Source: an uncultured Lachnobacterium sp. (lineage in GTDB: Bacteria; Bacillota; Clostridia; Lachnospirales; Lachnospiraceae). Taken from it: a DNA stretch of 29,367 bases. Of the stretch, positions 14,757 to 23,676 are shown piece by piece. Below the pieces are notes generated by a model, which was given only the letters and a program-made list of their open reading frames with translations, was not told the DNA's origin and searched no databases. Position 1 is the first letter of the stretch. Each line of letters opens with the position of its first letter. Location of the stretch: the NCBI GenBank assembly GCA_900543445.1, contig UQRC01000034.1:1-29367 (forward strand), given 5' to 3'. Both the position numbers and the translations under genes were made by a program.

Positions 14757-17408
14757 ATGCAAGAAGTTACACCAATGATGCAGCATTATCTGCAGACAAA
14801 GGAAGAATATAAAGACTGTATTTTGTTTTATCGCCTCGGCGATTTCTATGAGATGTTTTTCGATGATGCCAAGACGGTATCAAGAGAACTGGAACTGACC
14901 TTAACCGGTAAAAGCTGTGGACTCGAGGAGCGTGCACCGATGTGTGGTGTGCCTTTTCATGCGGCGGATGGCTATATCAACCGCCTCGTTAAGAAAGGCT
15001 ACAAGGTTGCCATCTGTGAACAGGTGGAGGATCCGAAACTGGCAAAAGGCATTGTCAAGCGTGAGGTCATCCGTGTAGTGACACCAGGAACCAATATTGA
15101 CATGCAGTCTCTCGATGAGGCGAAGAACAATTATCTGATGTGTATCGTCTATCTTGCGGACAAATATGGAATTGCAACGACCGATGTGACAACAGGAGAT
15201 TTCTTTGTGACGGAAGTGGACAGCGAGAGAAAGCTTCTCGATGAACTGAACCGCTTTGCACCGTCCGAGATTATCTGCAATGAACCGTTTTACATGAGCG
15301 GAATTGACATTGAAGATATGAAGAACCGGATGAATATTGCGGTATCTTCGCTTGACTCCTGGTATTTCGGGGATGAGACGGCGCGTGAGACAATCCGTAT
15401 GCATTTCCATATCCAAAGTCTCTTAGGACTTGGACTGGAAGACTATGATTGCGGTGTGATCGCTGCGGGCGCATTGTTAAAATACTTGTATGAGACGCAG
15501 AAAAACTCACTTGCCAATATCTTAGAGATCCATCCGTATTCGATCGGTAAATATATGATCATTGACAGCTCATCGCGGAGAAACTTAGAGCTTGTTGAGA
15601 CACTTCGTGAAAAGCAGAAAAGAGGATCTCTCCTGTGGGTGCTTGATAAAACGAAGACGGCAATGGGCGCAAGACTTCTGCGATCCTATGTGGAGCAGCC
15701 ACTGATCGATAAGGAAGAAATCTTAAAGAGACAACAGCTGATCGCAAAGCTGAATGAGCAGGAGATTACACGCGAGGAATTGCGTGAGTACTTAAATCCA
15801 ATCTATGATCTCGAGCGTCTGATCACGCGAATTACATACCAGACCGCGAATCCAAGGGATATGATTGCTTTTCGTAACTCGATTCAGATGCTGCCGCCGA
15901 TCGCAACGCTGCTTAAGGATATCGACTGTGAACTGGCTGCAGAGATCCGCGATGAATTTGACTGTCTGACGGATCTGTATGAGCTGCTTCTTGCATCGAT
16001 CAACGAGGAGCCGCCGATCTCTGTGCGTGATGGCGATATCATCAAGGAGGGCTATCACGAGGAAGTGGATCGTCTGCGCCATGCATCAACAGACGGTAAG
16101 AAGTGGCTGGCAGATCTCGAGGCGACGGAAAAAGAGAAGACCGGAATCAAGAATCTGCGTATTAAATATAACAAAGTATTCGGGTATTATCTGGAAGTAA
16201 CGAATTCCTTTAAGGATCTGGTGCCGGATTATTATGTGAGAAAGCAGACACTGACGAATGCGGAGCGATACATTACGCCGGAACTCAAGGAACTGGAGGA
16301 TACCATTCTTGGAGCGGAGGACCGGCTTGTGAATCTCGAATACGATCTGTTCCGAGAAATCCGTGATCAGGTTGCTGCAAACGTAGCCAGAATCCAAAAG
16401 ACTGCCAAGGCAATCGCGAAGATCGATGTCTTCGTTTCGCTCGCTTTGGTCGCAAGTCAGAATAATTACTGCTGTCCGAAAATCAATGAGAACGGAACGA
16501 TCGATATCAAAGGCGGACGACATCCGGTTGTTGAGAAAATGATCGTCAACGATATGTTTATCGATAATGATACGTATCTTGATAATCATCACAACCGCAT
16601 CTCGATCATTACCGGACCGAATATGGCTGGTAAATCGACCTACATGCGGCAGTCTGCGCTGATCGTTCTGATGGCGCAGATTGGAAGCTATGTTCCTGCA
16701 ACCTCTGCCAATATCGGTATTGTTGATCGCATCTTTACCCGTGTCGGCGCGTCGGATGATCTGGCAAGTGGTCAGAGTACGTTTATGGTCGAGATGAATG
16801 AAGTTGCCAACATCCTGCGCAACGCAACATCCAACTCGCTTCTGATCCTCGATGAGATTGGGCGCGGAACAAGTACATTTGACGGACTCAGTATTGCGTG
16901 GGCGGTTGTGGAATATATCAGTAATCCAAAACTTCTCGGAGCAAAAACGCTTTTTGCAACGCATTATCATGAACTGACAGAGCTTGAGGGCAAACTTGGC
17001 AATGTCAATAACTATTGTATTGCAGTCAAGGAAAAAGGCGACGACATCGTATTCCTGCGCAAGATTGTCAAAGGCGGTGCGGACAAGAGTTACGGAATTC
17101 AGGTCGCGAAGCTTGCAGGACTGCCGGAGATGGTGGTGGATCGTGCAAAGGAAATTGTTAACCAGCTTTCTGCAAACGATATTACAGAGACAGTGAAGAA
17201 TATTTCCGTTGAGACAGCTTCGTCAAACAAGAAGAAAAAGGAGCCACATCTCGATGAGGTGGATCTGACACAGATGTCGCTTTTTGATACGGTAAAAGAT
17301 GACGATATCATTCAGGAACTGCGTGAAGTGGATATCAGCCACATGACGCCGCTGGATGCGATGAATAAATTATATGAGTTACAGAACAAGGTGAAAAATC
17401 GTTGGTAA
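14757..17408 (+). CDS. mutS: DNA mismatch repair protein MutS
   Basis: MutS recognises base mismatches and small loops and, with ATP, recruits MutL. The 883-residue length is normal. The mismatch-contacting Phe-x-Glu motif is FYE at residues 30-32, in the stretch GDFYEMFFDDAK. The ATPase domain carries Walker A GPNMAGKS at 620-627, followed by STYMRQ, then STFMVEMNEVANILRN, the Walker B LLILDEIGRGTST and the TLFATHYHEL His switch. The C-terminal tail has QMSLF, matching the beta-clamp-binding motif of MutS. An AGGGAG ribosome binding site supports the ATG at 14757. mutL follows nine bases after the stop. Confidence 0.98.
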   Translation: MQEVTPMMQHYLQTKEEYKDCILFYRLGDFYEMFFDDAKTVSRELELTLTGKSCGLEERAPMCGVPFHAADGYINRLVKKGYKVAICEQVEDPKLAKGIVKREVIRVVTPGTNIDMQSLDEAKNNYLMCIVYLADKYGIATTDVTTGDFFVTEVDSERKLLDELNRFAPSEIICNEPFYMSGIDIEDMKNRMNIAVSSLDSWYFGDETARETIRMHFHIQSLLGLGLEDYDCGVIAAGALLKYLYETQKNSLANILEIHPYSIGKYMIIDSSSRRNLELVETLREKQKRGSLLWVLDKTKTAMGARLLRSYVEQPLIDKEEILKRQQLIAKLNEQEITREELREYLNPIYDLERLITRITYQTANPRDMIAFRNSIQMLPPIATLLKDIDCELAAEIRDEFDCLTDLYELLLASINEEPPISVRDGDIIKEGYHEEVDRLRHASTDGKKWLADLEATEKEKTGIKNLRIKYNKVFGYYLEVTNSFKDLVPDYYVRKQTLTNAERYITPELKELEDTILGAEDRLVNLEYDLFREIRDQVAANVARIQKTAKAIAKIDVFVSLALVASQNNYCCPKINENGTIDIKGGRHPVVEKMIVNDMFIDNDTYLDNHHNRISIITGPNMAGKSTYMRQSALIVLMAQIGSYVPATSANIGIVDRIFTRVGASDDLASGQSTFMVEMNEVANILRNATSNSLLILDEIGRGTSTFDGLSIAWAVVEYISNPKLLGAKTLFATHYHELTELEGKLGNVNNYCIAVKEKGDDIVFLRKIVKGGADKSYGIQVAKLAGLPEMVVDRAKEIVNQLSANDITETVKNISVETASSNKKKKEPHLDEVDLTQMSLFDTVKDDDIIQELREVDISHMTPLDAMNKLYELQNKVKNRW

Positions 17409-17417
17409 AGGTGACCT

Positions 17418-19610
17418 ATGAGTAAAATTGCACTGTTAAATCAGGAAACAATTGATAAGATTGCGGCCGGTGAGGTGATCGAACGACCGAGTTCCGTTGT
17501 AAAGGAATTGGTCGAAAATGCGATCGATGCCGGTGCAAGCGCGATCACAGTAGAGATCAAAGAAGGGGGAATCTCGTTCATCCGTATCACGGACAATGGA
17601 TGTGGAATTGAGCATGATGAAGTACCACTTGCGTTCTTGCGCCATTCAACGAGCAAGATCAAGAGTGCGGAAGATCTCATGTGTGTGCATTCCCTTGGTT
17701 TCCGAGGCGAGGCATTATCGAGTATTGCAGCGATCGCACGTGTGGAGCTGATCACAAAAACGTTTGATGCTTTGACCGGTACGAGATATCTGATCGAGGG
17801 ATCAAAGGAAGTGGCGATGGAAGAGATTGGTGCGCCGGACGGCACAACATTTCTGGTAAAGGATCTCTTCTTTAATACTCCTGCAAGGCGCAAGTTCTTG
17901 AAAACTCCGCAGACGGAAGGAACTTATATCAGCGATATGCTGGAAAAATTAGCATTGTCGCATCCGGATATCTCGTTTAAGTATATCAACAATAACCAGA
18001 CGAGACTACACACGTCCGGCAACGGCAACCGCAAGGATCTGATCTATCATATTTACGGAAGAGATATTGCATCTTCGCTTCTGGAAGTAAATTATGAAAG
18101 TGAGCTTTTTTCCGTGAGTGGATTTATCGGAAAGCCTCTGATCAACCGTGGCAACCGCAACTATGAGAATTATTTCATTAACGGACGCTATATCAAAAGC
18201 TCGATCCTCTCGAAAGCGATCGAGGAAGCATACAAGAGTTTTCTGATGCAGCATCAGTATCCATTTACCGTGCTTTACTTTACATTTCCGGGTGAGACAT
18301 TGGATGTCAATGTTCATCCGACCAAGATGGAATTACGTTTTGATAACAATAAAGAAATCTATAGACAGTTATGTGATGCACTCTACGGAGTTCTTTCCCA
18401 TCGTGAACTGATCCCGGATGTTCCGGTCGATGAGAAAAAGGCAGAAAACACAGCGAAGAGAATCTACAAGGAATCGATTCCGGAACCGTTTGAAAAACGA
18501 AGAATCAACGAGATTCAAAATAAGGCTGCACCGAGGGTGGAGCATGTTTATAAGCCGGTTACTCCGGCTCCGTCAATCGCGCGTGAGAATACGAGTTTCT
18601 CTGATGGAAAGAACCAGAATCATGTTGCAAGAAAAAACGAGGAAGTGCATGCACAGGGGAAGACCGGACAGGTGACTTCTGGTGGAGTGAAGATTATTCC
18701 TGTAGGCGAGACACCGGTTATGGGATTTAACACATTCCCAAAATCGGAGTCGGCTTCATCTACAGTTCTTCCAGACACAGAATGCGCAATATCACAGGCA
18801 CCAGCGCTGAAGAGTGAGGATTCACCGCAGAACCCAATCGATGATTCTATAAAACCAACATCATTTGTGGATGCTGAACACCATCAAGTATCGTCAGAAA
18901 ACGAATCAGAGAAGACGCCCCGAGAGGCTGCAAGTGAGTCGATTTCTCAGCCGCAGATTGATTCTCCGCTTGAAAATACAGAACAGATGACACTTGAATC
19001 GATGTCACCGGATTTTCTGACGCGGGATGCCAAGAAGAAGCATCGCATCATCGGTCAGCTTTTCAAAACATATTGGCTGATCGAATACGAGGACAAGCTT
19101 TATATCATTGATCAGCATGCGGCTCACGAGAAAGTCCTCTATGAGCGCACGATGGCGCGGCTTCATGAGAAGGAATACACTTCGCAGACAATCAGCCCTC
19201 CGATCGTGTTAAGCCTTGATGCGAAGGAGCAGGAGATGTTGGAGCGCTACCGAAAGGATATTGAACTTCTTGGATATGAGATTGAGAATTTTGGTGGAAG
19301 AGAATATATGATCTCTGCAGTGCCGGATAATCTGTTTTCCATCGATATGAAAGATCTGTTTATTGAGATGCTGGATGATTTCTCCAATCTGACCGGAAGA
19401 GAGACGCCGGATCTGATCATGGAAAAGGTTGCATCGATGTCCTGTAAAGCAGCGGTCAAGGGAAATGATGCGTTAAGCCTTCCGGAGATTGATGCATTGA
19501 TCGAAGAGTTACTGACACTCGATAATCCGTTTAACTGCCCGCACGGCAGACCAACGATTATCGCAATGTCAAAATATGAAATAGAGAAGAAATTTAAGAG
19601 GATTGTGTAA
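17418..19610 (+). CDS. mutL: DNA mismatch repair protein MutL with nicking endonuclease motif
   Basis: MutL couples mismatch recognition by MutS to strand removal. The GHKL ATPase half (residues 1 to about 330) shows ELVENAIDAGAS, DNGCGIEHDE, LGFRGEALSSI and FFNTPARRKFLK. A Ser/Pro/Glu-rich linker covers about 340-535. The C-terminal dimerisation domain keeps the metal-dependent endonuclease motif DQHA-x2-E-x4-E (DQHAAHEKVLYE at 565-576), with the associated SCKAAVKGND and CPHGRPT (707-713). This MutL should therefore nick DNA itself, as expected in bacteria without MutH and Dam-directed repair. The final base of its stop codon is the first base of the miaA start. Confidence 0.97.
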   Translation: MSKIALLNQETIDKIAAGEVIERPSSVVKELVENAIDAGASAITVEIKEGGISFIRITDNGCGIEHDEVPLAFLRHSTSKIKSAEDLMCVHSLGFRGEALSSIAAIARVELITKTFDALTGTRYLIEGSKEVAMEEIGAPDGTTFLVKDLFFNTPARRKFLKTPQTEGTYISDMLEKLALSHPDISFKYINNNQTRLHTSGNGNRKDLIYHIYGRDIASSLLEVNYESELFSVSGFIGKPLINRGNRNYENYFINGRYIKSSILSKAIEEAYKSFLMQHQYPFTVLYFTFPGETLDVNVHPTKMELRFDNNKEIYRQLCDALYGVLSHRELIPDVPVDEKKAENTAKRIYKESIPEPFEKRRINEIQNKAAPRVEHVYKPVTPAPSIARENTSFSDGKNQNHVARKNEEVHAQGKTGQVTSGGVKIIPVGETPVMGFNTFPKSESASSTVLPDTECAISQAPALKSEDSPQNPIDDSIKPTSFVDAEHHQVSSENESEKTPREAASESISQPQIDSPLENTEQMTLESMSPDFLTRDAKKKHRIIGQLFKTYWLIEYEDKLYIIDQHAAHEKVLYERTMARLHEKEYTSQTISPPIVLSLDAKEQEMLERYRKDIELLGYEIENFGGREYMISAVPDNLFSIDMKDLFIEMLDDFSNLTGRETPDLIMEKVASMSCKAAVKGNDALSLPEIDALIEELLTLDNPFNCPHGRPTIIAMSKYEIEKKFKRIV

Positions 19611-20572
19611 TGAAACCACTTGTAATCCTGGCGGGACCAACGGCTGTCGGCAAGACGGATCTTTCAATTCAACTTGCGAAGCGAATCGGCGGTGCGATCA
19701 TTTCTGCCGATTCGATGCAGGTATACAAATACATGGACATTGGTTCGGCGAAGGTCATGCCGGAGGAGATGGAGGGCGTAAAGCATTATCTGATCGATGA
19801 ACTTGATCCTTCCGATGAATTTAATATTGTGCGTTTTCAGCAGATGGCAAAGGAAGCCTTGAATGAAATCTATGCGAATGGACAGATTCCGATTGTTGCA
19901 GGCGGAACCGGATTTTATATTCAGGCGCTGCTTTATGATATTGACTTTACACATCAGGACAGTGATGAAGCCTTTCGCAAAAAGATGGCAGATTTTGCGG
20001 CAGAACATGGTACCGAGGCGCTTCATGAGAAACTGAAGGAAATTGATCCCGTTTCCTACGAGACGATCCATGCGAACAATACGAAGCGTGTGATCCGCGC
20101 TTTGGAATATTATCATCTGACCGGTCAGCCGATTTCTGCTCACAATGAGCAGGAACATAAGAAAGAGTCTCCGTATAATTTTGCTTATTTTGTGCTGACG
20201 GATGATCGTGCACACCTGTATGAGCGGATTGACCGCCGTGTGGATCTTATGATGAAGAAAGGCTTGGTTGACGAAGTAAAAAGGCTTTATAACATGGGCT
20301 ATCATAAGGATATGGTTTCGATGCAGGGACTTGGTTACAAAGAACTGTTAAGTTATCTGGATGGCGAATGTACACTCGATGAAGCTGTCTATATTATCAA
20401 GAGGGAAACAAGGCATTTTGCCAAGCGACAGCTCACCTGGTTTAGGAGGGAGCGGGATGTGATCTGGCTTGACAAAGCGGCTAACAAATACAATGATGAA
20501 CAAATTTTAGCAGACATGATCAAGTGTCTGAAAGAGAAAGGAATCTGTAATGAATCAGTTATTGGAGAATAA
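19610..20572 (+). CDS. miaA: tRNA dimethylallyltransferase MiaA
   Basis: MiaA transfers the dimethylallyl group to N6 of A37 in tRNAs that read codons starting with U. The P-loop GPTAVGKT at residues 9-16 is followed by the DSMQVYKYMDIGSAK substrate motif, GGTGFYIQALLYD, then the NTKRVIRALEYYHLTG stretch and GLGYKELLSYLDGE near the end. RETRHFAKRQLTWFRRERDV closes the conserved core. The 320-residue length is normal. It follows mutL with a one-base overlap and itself overlaps the next gene by 23 bases, so hfq, which often follows miaA in Firmicutes, is absent here. Confidence 0.97.
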   Translation: MKPLVILAGPTAVGKTDLSIQLAKRIGGAIISADSMQVYKYMDIGSAKVMPEEMEGVKHYLIDELDPSDEFNIVRFQQMAKEALNEIYANGQIPIVAGGTGFYIQALLYDIDFTHQDSDEAFRKKMADFAAEHGTEALHEKLKEIDPVSYETIHANNTKRVIRALEYYHLTGQPISAHNEQEHKKESPYNFAYFVLTDDRAHLYERIDRRVDLMMKKGLVDEVKRLYNMGYHKDMVSMQGLGYKELLSYLDGECTLDEAVYIIKRETRHFAKRQLTWFRRERDVIWLDKAANKYNDEQILADMIKCLKEKGICNESVIGE

Positions 20573-21848
20573 ATATAAGGAACTTGGCATTAACCCGAAG
20601 GTTTATGCATTTGGAGAGAAAATTGAGGCTGGACTGAAGGAACGATTCGAAGAGATTGATGCCAGAGCCGAACTCAACCAGATGAAAGTGATCGCAGCGA
20701 TGCAGAAGAATCGCGTAAGTGCGGAATGTTTTAACATTTCAAGCGGATACGGCTACAATGACATGGGAAGAGATACTTTGGAGAAGGTTTATGCGGACTG
20801 TTTCGGCGGAGAGGATGCATTGGTTCGTCCACAGATTACTTGCGGAACACACGCCTTGGCGCTCGCGCTGATGTCGAATCTGCGTCCGGGAGATGAACTG
20901 CTATCCCCAGTTGGAAAGCCATATGATACCTTAGAAGAGGTGATCGGAATCCGTCCATCGAAAGGATCACTTGCAGAATACGGGGTTACTTATGCACAGG
21001 TTGACCTGTTAGAGGACGGAAGCTTTGATTACGATGGCATCAGGGAAGCGATCAACGAGCGCACGAAACTGGTTACCATCCAGCGTTCGAAGGGATATGC
21101 GACACGCCCGACTCTTTCTGTTGAGCGAATCGGTGAACTGATCGCTTTTGTCAAGAACATAAAACCGGATGTGATCTGCATGGTCGACAATTGTTATGGT
21201 GAATTTGTTGAGGAGAGAGAGCCGCTTCAGGTAGGCGCGGATATGATCGTTGGATCTCTGATCAAGAACCCGGGCGGCGGACTTGCACCGATCGGCGGCT
21301 ATATTGTCGGTAAGAAAGAGTGCGTAGAAAATGCGGCGTATCGTCTGACCTCTCCGGGACTTGGAAAGGAAGTCGGAGCTTCGCTCGGTGTCATCCAGTC
21401 ATTCTATCAGGGACTGTTTCTTGCCCCGACAGTTGTCAGTGGAGCATTAAAAGGCGCGATCTTTGCTGCCAATATTTATGAGAAACTTGGCTTTAAAGTG
21501 ATTCCGAACGGAACAGAAAGCCGTCATGATATTATTCAGGCGGTCGAATTTGGCAATAAGGATGCGATGATCTCTTTCTGCGAGGGCATCCAGGCGGCAG
21601 CTCCGGTTGACAGTTATGTAACTCCGGAACCGTGGGCAATGCCGGGATATGACAGTGATGTTATCATGGCTGCAGGCGCATTTGTACAGGGATCTTCGAT
21701 CGAATTGTCGGCAGACGGACCGGTAAAACCACCATACGCCGTGTATTTTCAGGGTGGGCTTACCTGGTATCACGCAAAGCTTGGTATTCTTATGTCTTTA
21801 CAAAAACTTTATGAGCGCAATCTTGTTAATATCGACCAGGTGTGCTAA
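20550..21848 (+). CDS. PLP-dependent methionine gamma-lyase-like protein (YnbB/aluminium-resistance family)
   Basis: This fold-type I pyridoxal-phosphate enzyme belongs to the family called aluminium resistance protein or methionine gamma-lyase-like (YnbB in Bacillus). The true substrate is uncertain, and the family is distinct from classic MetB/MGL enzymes. Features seen are SGYGYNDMGRDTLEKVYADC near the start, FGGEDALVRPQITCGTHALA, the PLP-side Asp in VICMVDNCYGEF and the candidate PLP lysine K239 in GSLIKNPGGGLAPIGGYI. A conserved LTSPGLGKEVGASLG follows. The 432-residue length is typical. The ATG at 20550 lies inside the end of miaA behind an AAAGGAA site. In Bacillus the neighbours miaA-hfq-ynbB follow the same order. 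Confidence 0.88.
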   Translation: MNQLLENKYKELGINPKVYAFGEKIEAGLKERFEEIDARAELNQMKVIAAMQKNRVSAECFNISSGYGYNDMGRDTLEKVYADCFGGEDALVRPQITCGTHALALALMSNLRPGDELLSPVGKPYDTLEEVIGIRPSKGSLAEYGVTYAQVDLLEDGSFDYDGIREAINERTKLVTIQRSKGYATRPTLSVERIGELIAFVKNIKPDVICMVDNCYGEFVEEREPLQVGADMIVGSLIKNPGGGLAPIGGYIVGKKECVENAAYRLTSPGLGKEVGASLGVIQSFYQGLFLAPTVVSGALKGAIFAANIYEKLGFKVIPNGTESRHDIIQAVEFGNKDAMISFCEGIQAAAPVDSYVTPEPWAMPGYDSDVIMAAGAFVQGSSIELSADGPVKPPYAVYFQGGLTWYHAKLGILMSLQKLYERNLVNIDQVC

Positions 21849-21851
21849 AAT
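21823..21851 (+). promoter_or_regulatory. promoter for radC and the mre-PBP2-min cluster
   Basis: TTGTTA at 21823-21828 and TAAAAT at 21846-21851 are 17 bases apart, with a TG one base before the -10 (extended -10). The -35 lies within the last codons of the preceding gene. The expected start near 21858 would give a leader of about 78 bases before radC. It is likely an internal promoter for the downstream cell-shape genes. Confidence 0.65.
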
Positions 21852-21935
21852 ATTATAACTGTTTAGAAGACTGTGTTTTCTTGCAGATATGTGGATTTTC
21901 TTAAAACTCCGGGAGAGTGAAAGGAAAATTAAATC

Positions 21936-22628
21936 ATGAGCCACATAAACCTGAAAAATTTACCGGAATCGGAGCGACCGTATGAGCGTTTTCGTGCGCT
22001 TGGAGCAGAAAGTCTGTCGGATGCGGAGCTGCTTGCAATCATTTTAAAGACAGGAACCAAAGATATGACATCGCTTGAACTGGCACGTTCGCTTTTGTCA
22101 AGCTGTCAGGGAAATCTGTTGAATCTGTATGAACTGACGTATGAAGACCTGCTTGAGCAGAAGGGAATCGGGCCAGTTAAGGCAATCCAGCTCAAAGCCG
22201 TTGCAGAATTATCCAGACGCATTGCCAGAACAAACAGAGGCTATCAGTTACAGATGAATAATCCAAAGACGATTGCTGATTATTTTATGGAAGATATGCG
22301 CCATCACAGAGTGGAAGTGTTCAAGGGTGCTTTTTTCGATGCAAAATGCAATTTTATCGGTTCGGAGACTGTTGCAAAGGGGAGTCTTTCCTTTGCCTAT
22401 GTGTCACCGACGGAATTGTTCCGGAAAGCGCTTCTTAAGAATGCGGTTATGATCGTGATTCTTCACAATCATCCGAGCGGTGATCCGACACCAAGCAGAG
22501 AGGATTTGGAACTCACGCAGCAGATTGCACGAGGGGCACAGCTGCTTGGAATTACGCTTGCCGATCATATTGTGATCGGAGATAACCGGTATTACAGTTT
22601 TAGGGAAAATCATAGATTGGAAACATAA
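21936..22628 (+). CDS. radC: RadC-family JAB domain protein
   Basis: RadC is a predicted JAMM/MPN metalloprotein long annotated as a DNA repair protein; that role is doubtful and its target is unknown. The N-terminal UPF0758 helix-hairpin-helix region (RPYERFRALGAESLSDAELL, LLEQKGIGPVKAIQLKAVAE) leads into a C-terminal JAMM site. H177, H179, S187 and D190 in HNHPSGDPTPSRED fit the H-x-H-x7-S-x2-D pattern. The 230-residue length is standard. It stands immediately before mreB, a conserved arrangement in many bacteria including Bacillus. An AAAGGAA ribosome binding site precedes the ATG. Confidence 0.96.
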   Translation: MSHINLKNLPESERPYERFRALGAESLSDAELLAIILKTGTKDMTSLELARSLLSSCQGNLLNLYELTYEDLLEQKGIGPVKAIQLKAVAELSRRIARTNRGYQLQMNNPKTIADYFMEDMRHHRVEVFKGAFFDAKCNFIGSETVAKGSLSFAYVSPTELFRKALLKNAVMIVILHNHPSGDPTPSREDLELTQQIARGAQLLGITLADHIVIGDNRYYSFRENHRLET

Positions 22629-22644
22629 GAAAAGGGAGAGAACA

Positions 22645-23661
22645 ATGAACAACAATATTTACGGTATTGATTTTGGAACATGTAATTTCAAAGTTTTCAG
22701 TAAAGCGAGCGGGAAGTTTGTCACCGAGAAGAATACAATTGCACTCATTAATAAGAATCAGATGTATGCATATGGCGATGAAGCATATGCTATGTATGAG
22801 AAGGCTCCGGAATCCATCAATGTTGTCTTTCCGCTGGCATCCGGTGTGATCGCAGACTATAATTTTCTGCAGACCATGATCTTTGAATTTATCGAGAAGC
22901 GAATGAAGGGGAAGACAAAGAATGCGGAATTCCTTGTTGCAGTTCCTACGGATATTACAGATGTTGAGAAGCGTGCTTTCTTTGAACTTTTTTACAAAAG
23001 TAAATCGCGTCCAAAGAATGTCATGCTTTGTGAGAAACCTCTTGCAGATGCAGTTGGTCTCGGGCTTGACGTAAATGAACCTACCGGTGTCATGATCGTG
23101 GATATGGGAGCGGATACGATTGAAATCTCCGTTATTTCACTTGGCGGACTTGTGCTCAGTGATCTGATGCATTTCGGTTCTAACCGACTGGATGAGTCCA
23201 TTATCAGCTACATTCGCAGAGAGTTCAACCTTGTAATCGGCAAAAAGACTGCGATGGCTTTAAAGGAGCAGCTTGGAAGCGGACTTCCGGGAAGAAACGA
23301 GACCATGGTTGTTGTCGGTCTTGATGTTGTAAGCGGACTTCCGGTAGAACGTGAGATCAGCGCTGAAATCGTATATGAAGCAACGAAAGCAAATCTGGAA
23401 TCCATCTGTACTTCCATCAAGATGATTCTGGAGAAGACTCCACCTGAACTTGCCAAGGATATTATCCATGCAGGAATCTATATTACTGGAGGCGGATCCA
23501 AGATTCAGAATCTGGATCAGTTGTTTACCGAGATTACCAATATCAAGGTAAATACCTGCGATAATCCTGAGGAGACTGCAGTACGTGGTCTGTCCAAGAT
23601 TGCAACGGATTCCAAATACAAGAGATTACCATTTTCGATTAAGACAAATAATTTAAAATAG
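22645..23661 (+). CDS. mreB: MreB-family rod-shape actin homologue, divergent
   Basis: MreB forms membrane-bound filaments that guide lateral cell-wall synthesis. The 338-residue length and position before mreC support this call. The actin-fold motifs are recognisable but divergent. Phosphate-1 reads GIDFGTCNFK (D9) instead of the usual DLGTANT, and phosphate-2 reads VDMGADTIEISVIS (153-158) instead of DIGGGTTE. The adenosine motif is ITGGGSKIQNLDQLF (near 280-294), and SGVIADYNFLQTMIFEFI matches DGVIADF in normal MreB. An AAAGGGAGAG site precedes the ATG. A second MreB or Mbl may exist elsewhere; this window cannot show that. It could instead be an Mbl/MreBH-type paralogue. Confidence 0.88.
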   Translation: MNNNIYGIDFGTCNFKVFSKASGKFVTEKNTIALINKNQMYAYGDEAYAMYEKAPESINVVFPLASGVIADYNFLQTMIFEFIEKRMKGKTKNAEFLVAVPTDITDVEKRAFFELFYKSKSRPKNVMLCEKPLADAVGLGLDVNEPTGVMIVDMGADTIEISVISLGGLVLSDLMHFGSNRLDESIISYIRREFNLVIGKKTAMALKEQLGSGLPGRNETMVVVGLDVVSGLPVEREISAEIVYEATKANLESICTSIKMILEKTPPELAKDIIHAGIYITGGGSKIQNLDQLFTEITNIKVNTCDNPEETAVRGLSKIATDSKYKRLPFSIKTNNLK

Positions 23662-23676
23662 AGGAATCTGTGATTT

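Noticed and set aside
16086..16970. A 294-codon open frame on the minus strand inside mutS.
   Set aside because: It is antisense to highly conserved MutS sequence, its product matches nothing I recognise, and it has no ribosome binding site or plausible partner genes.
21865..21881. Hairpin AGAAGAC/GTTTTCT in the radC leader, as a riboswitch or terminator.
   Set aside because: The stem is weak, the loop has three bases, no T run follows, and no known riboswitch core is visible in the short leader.
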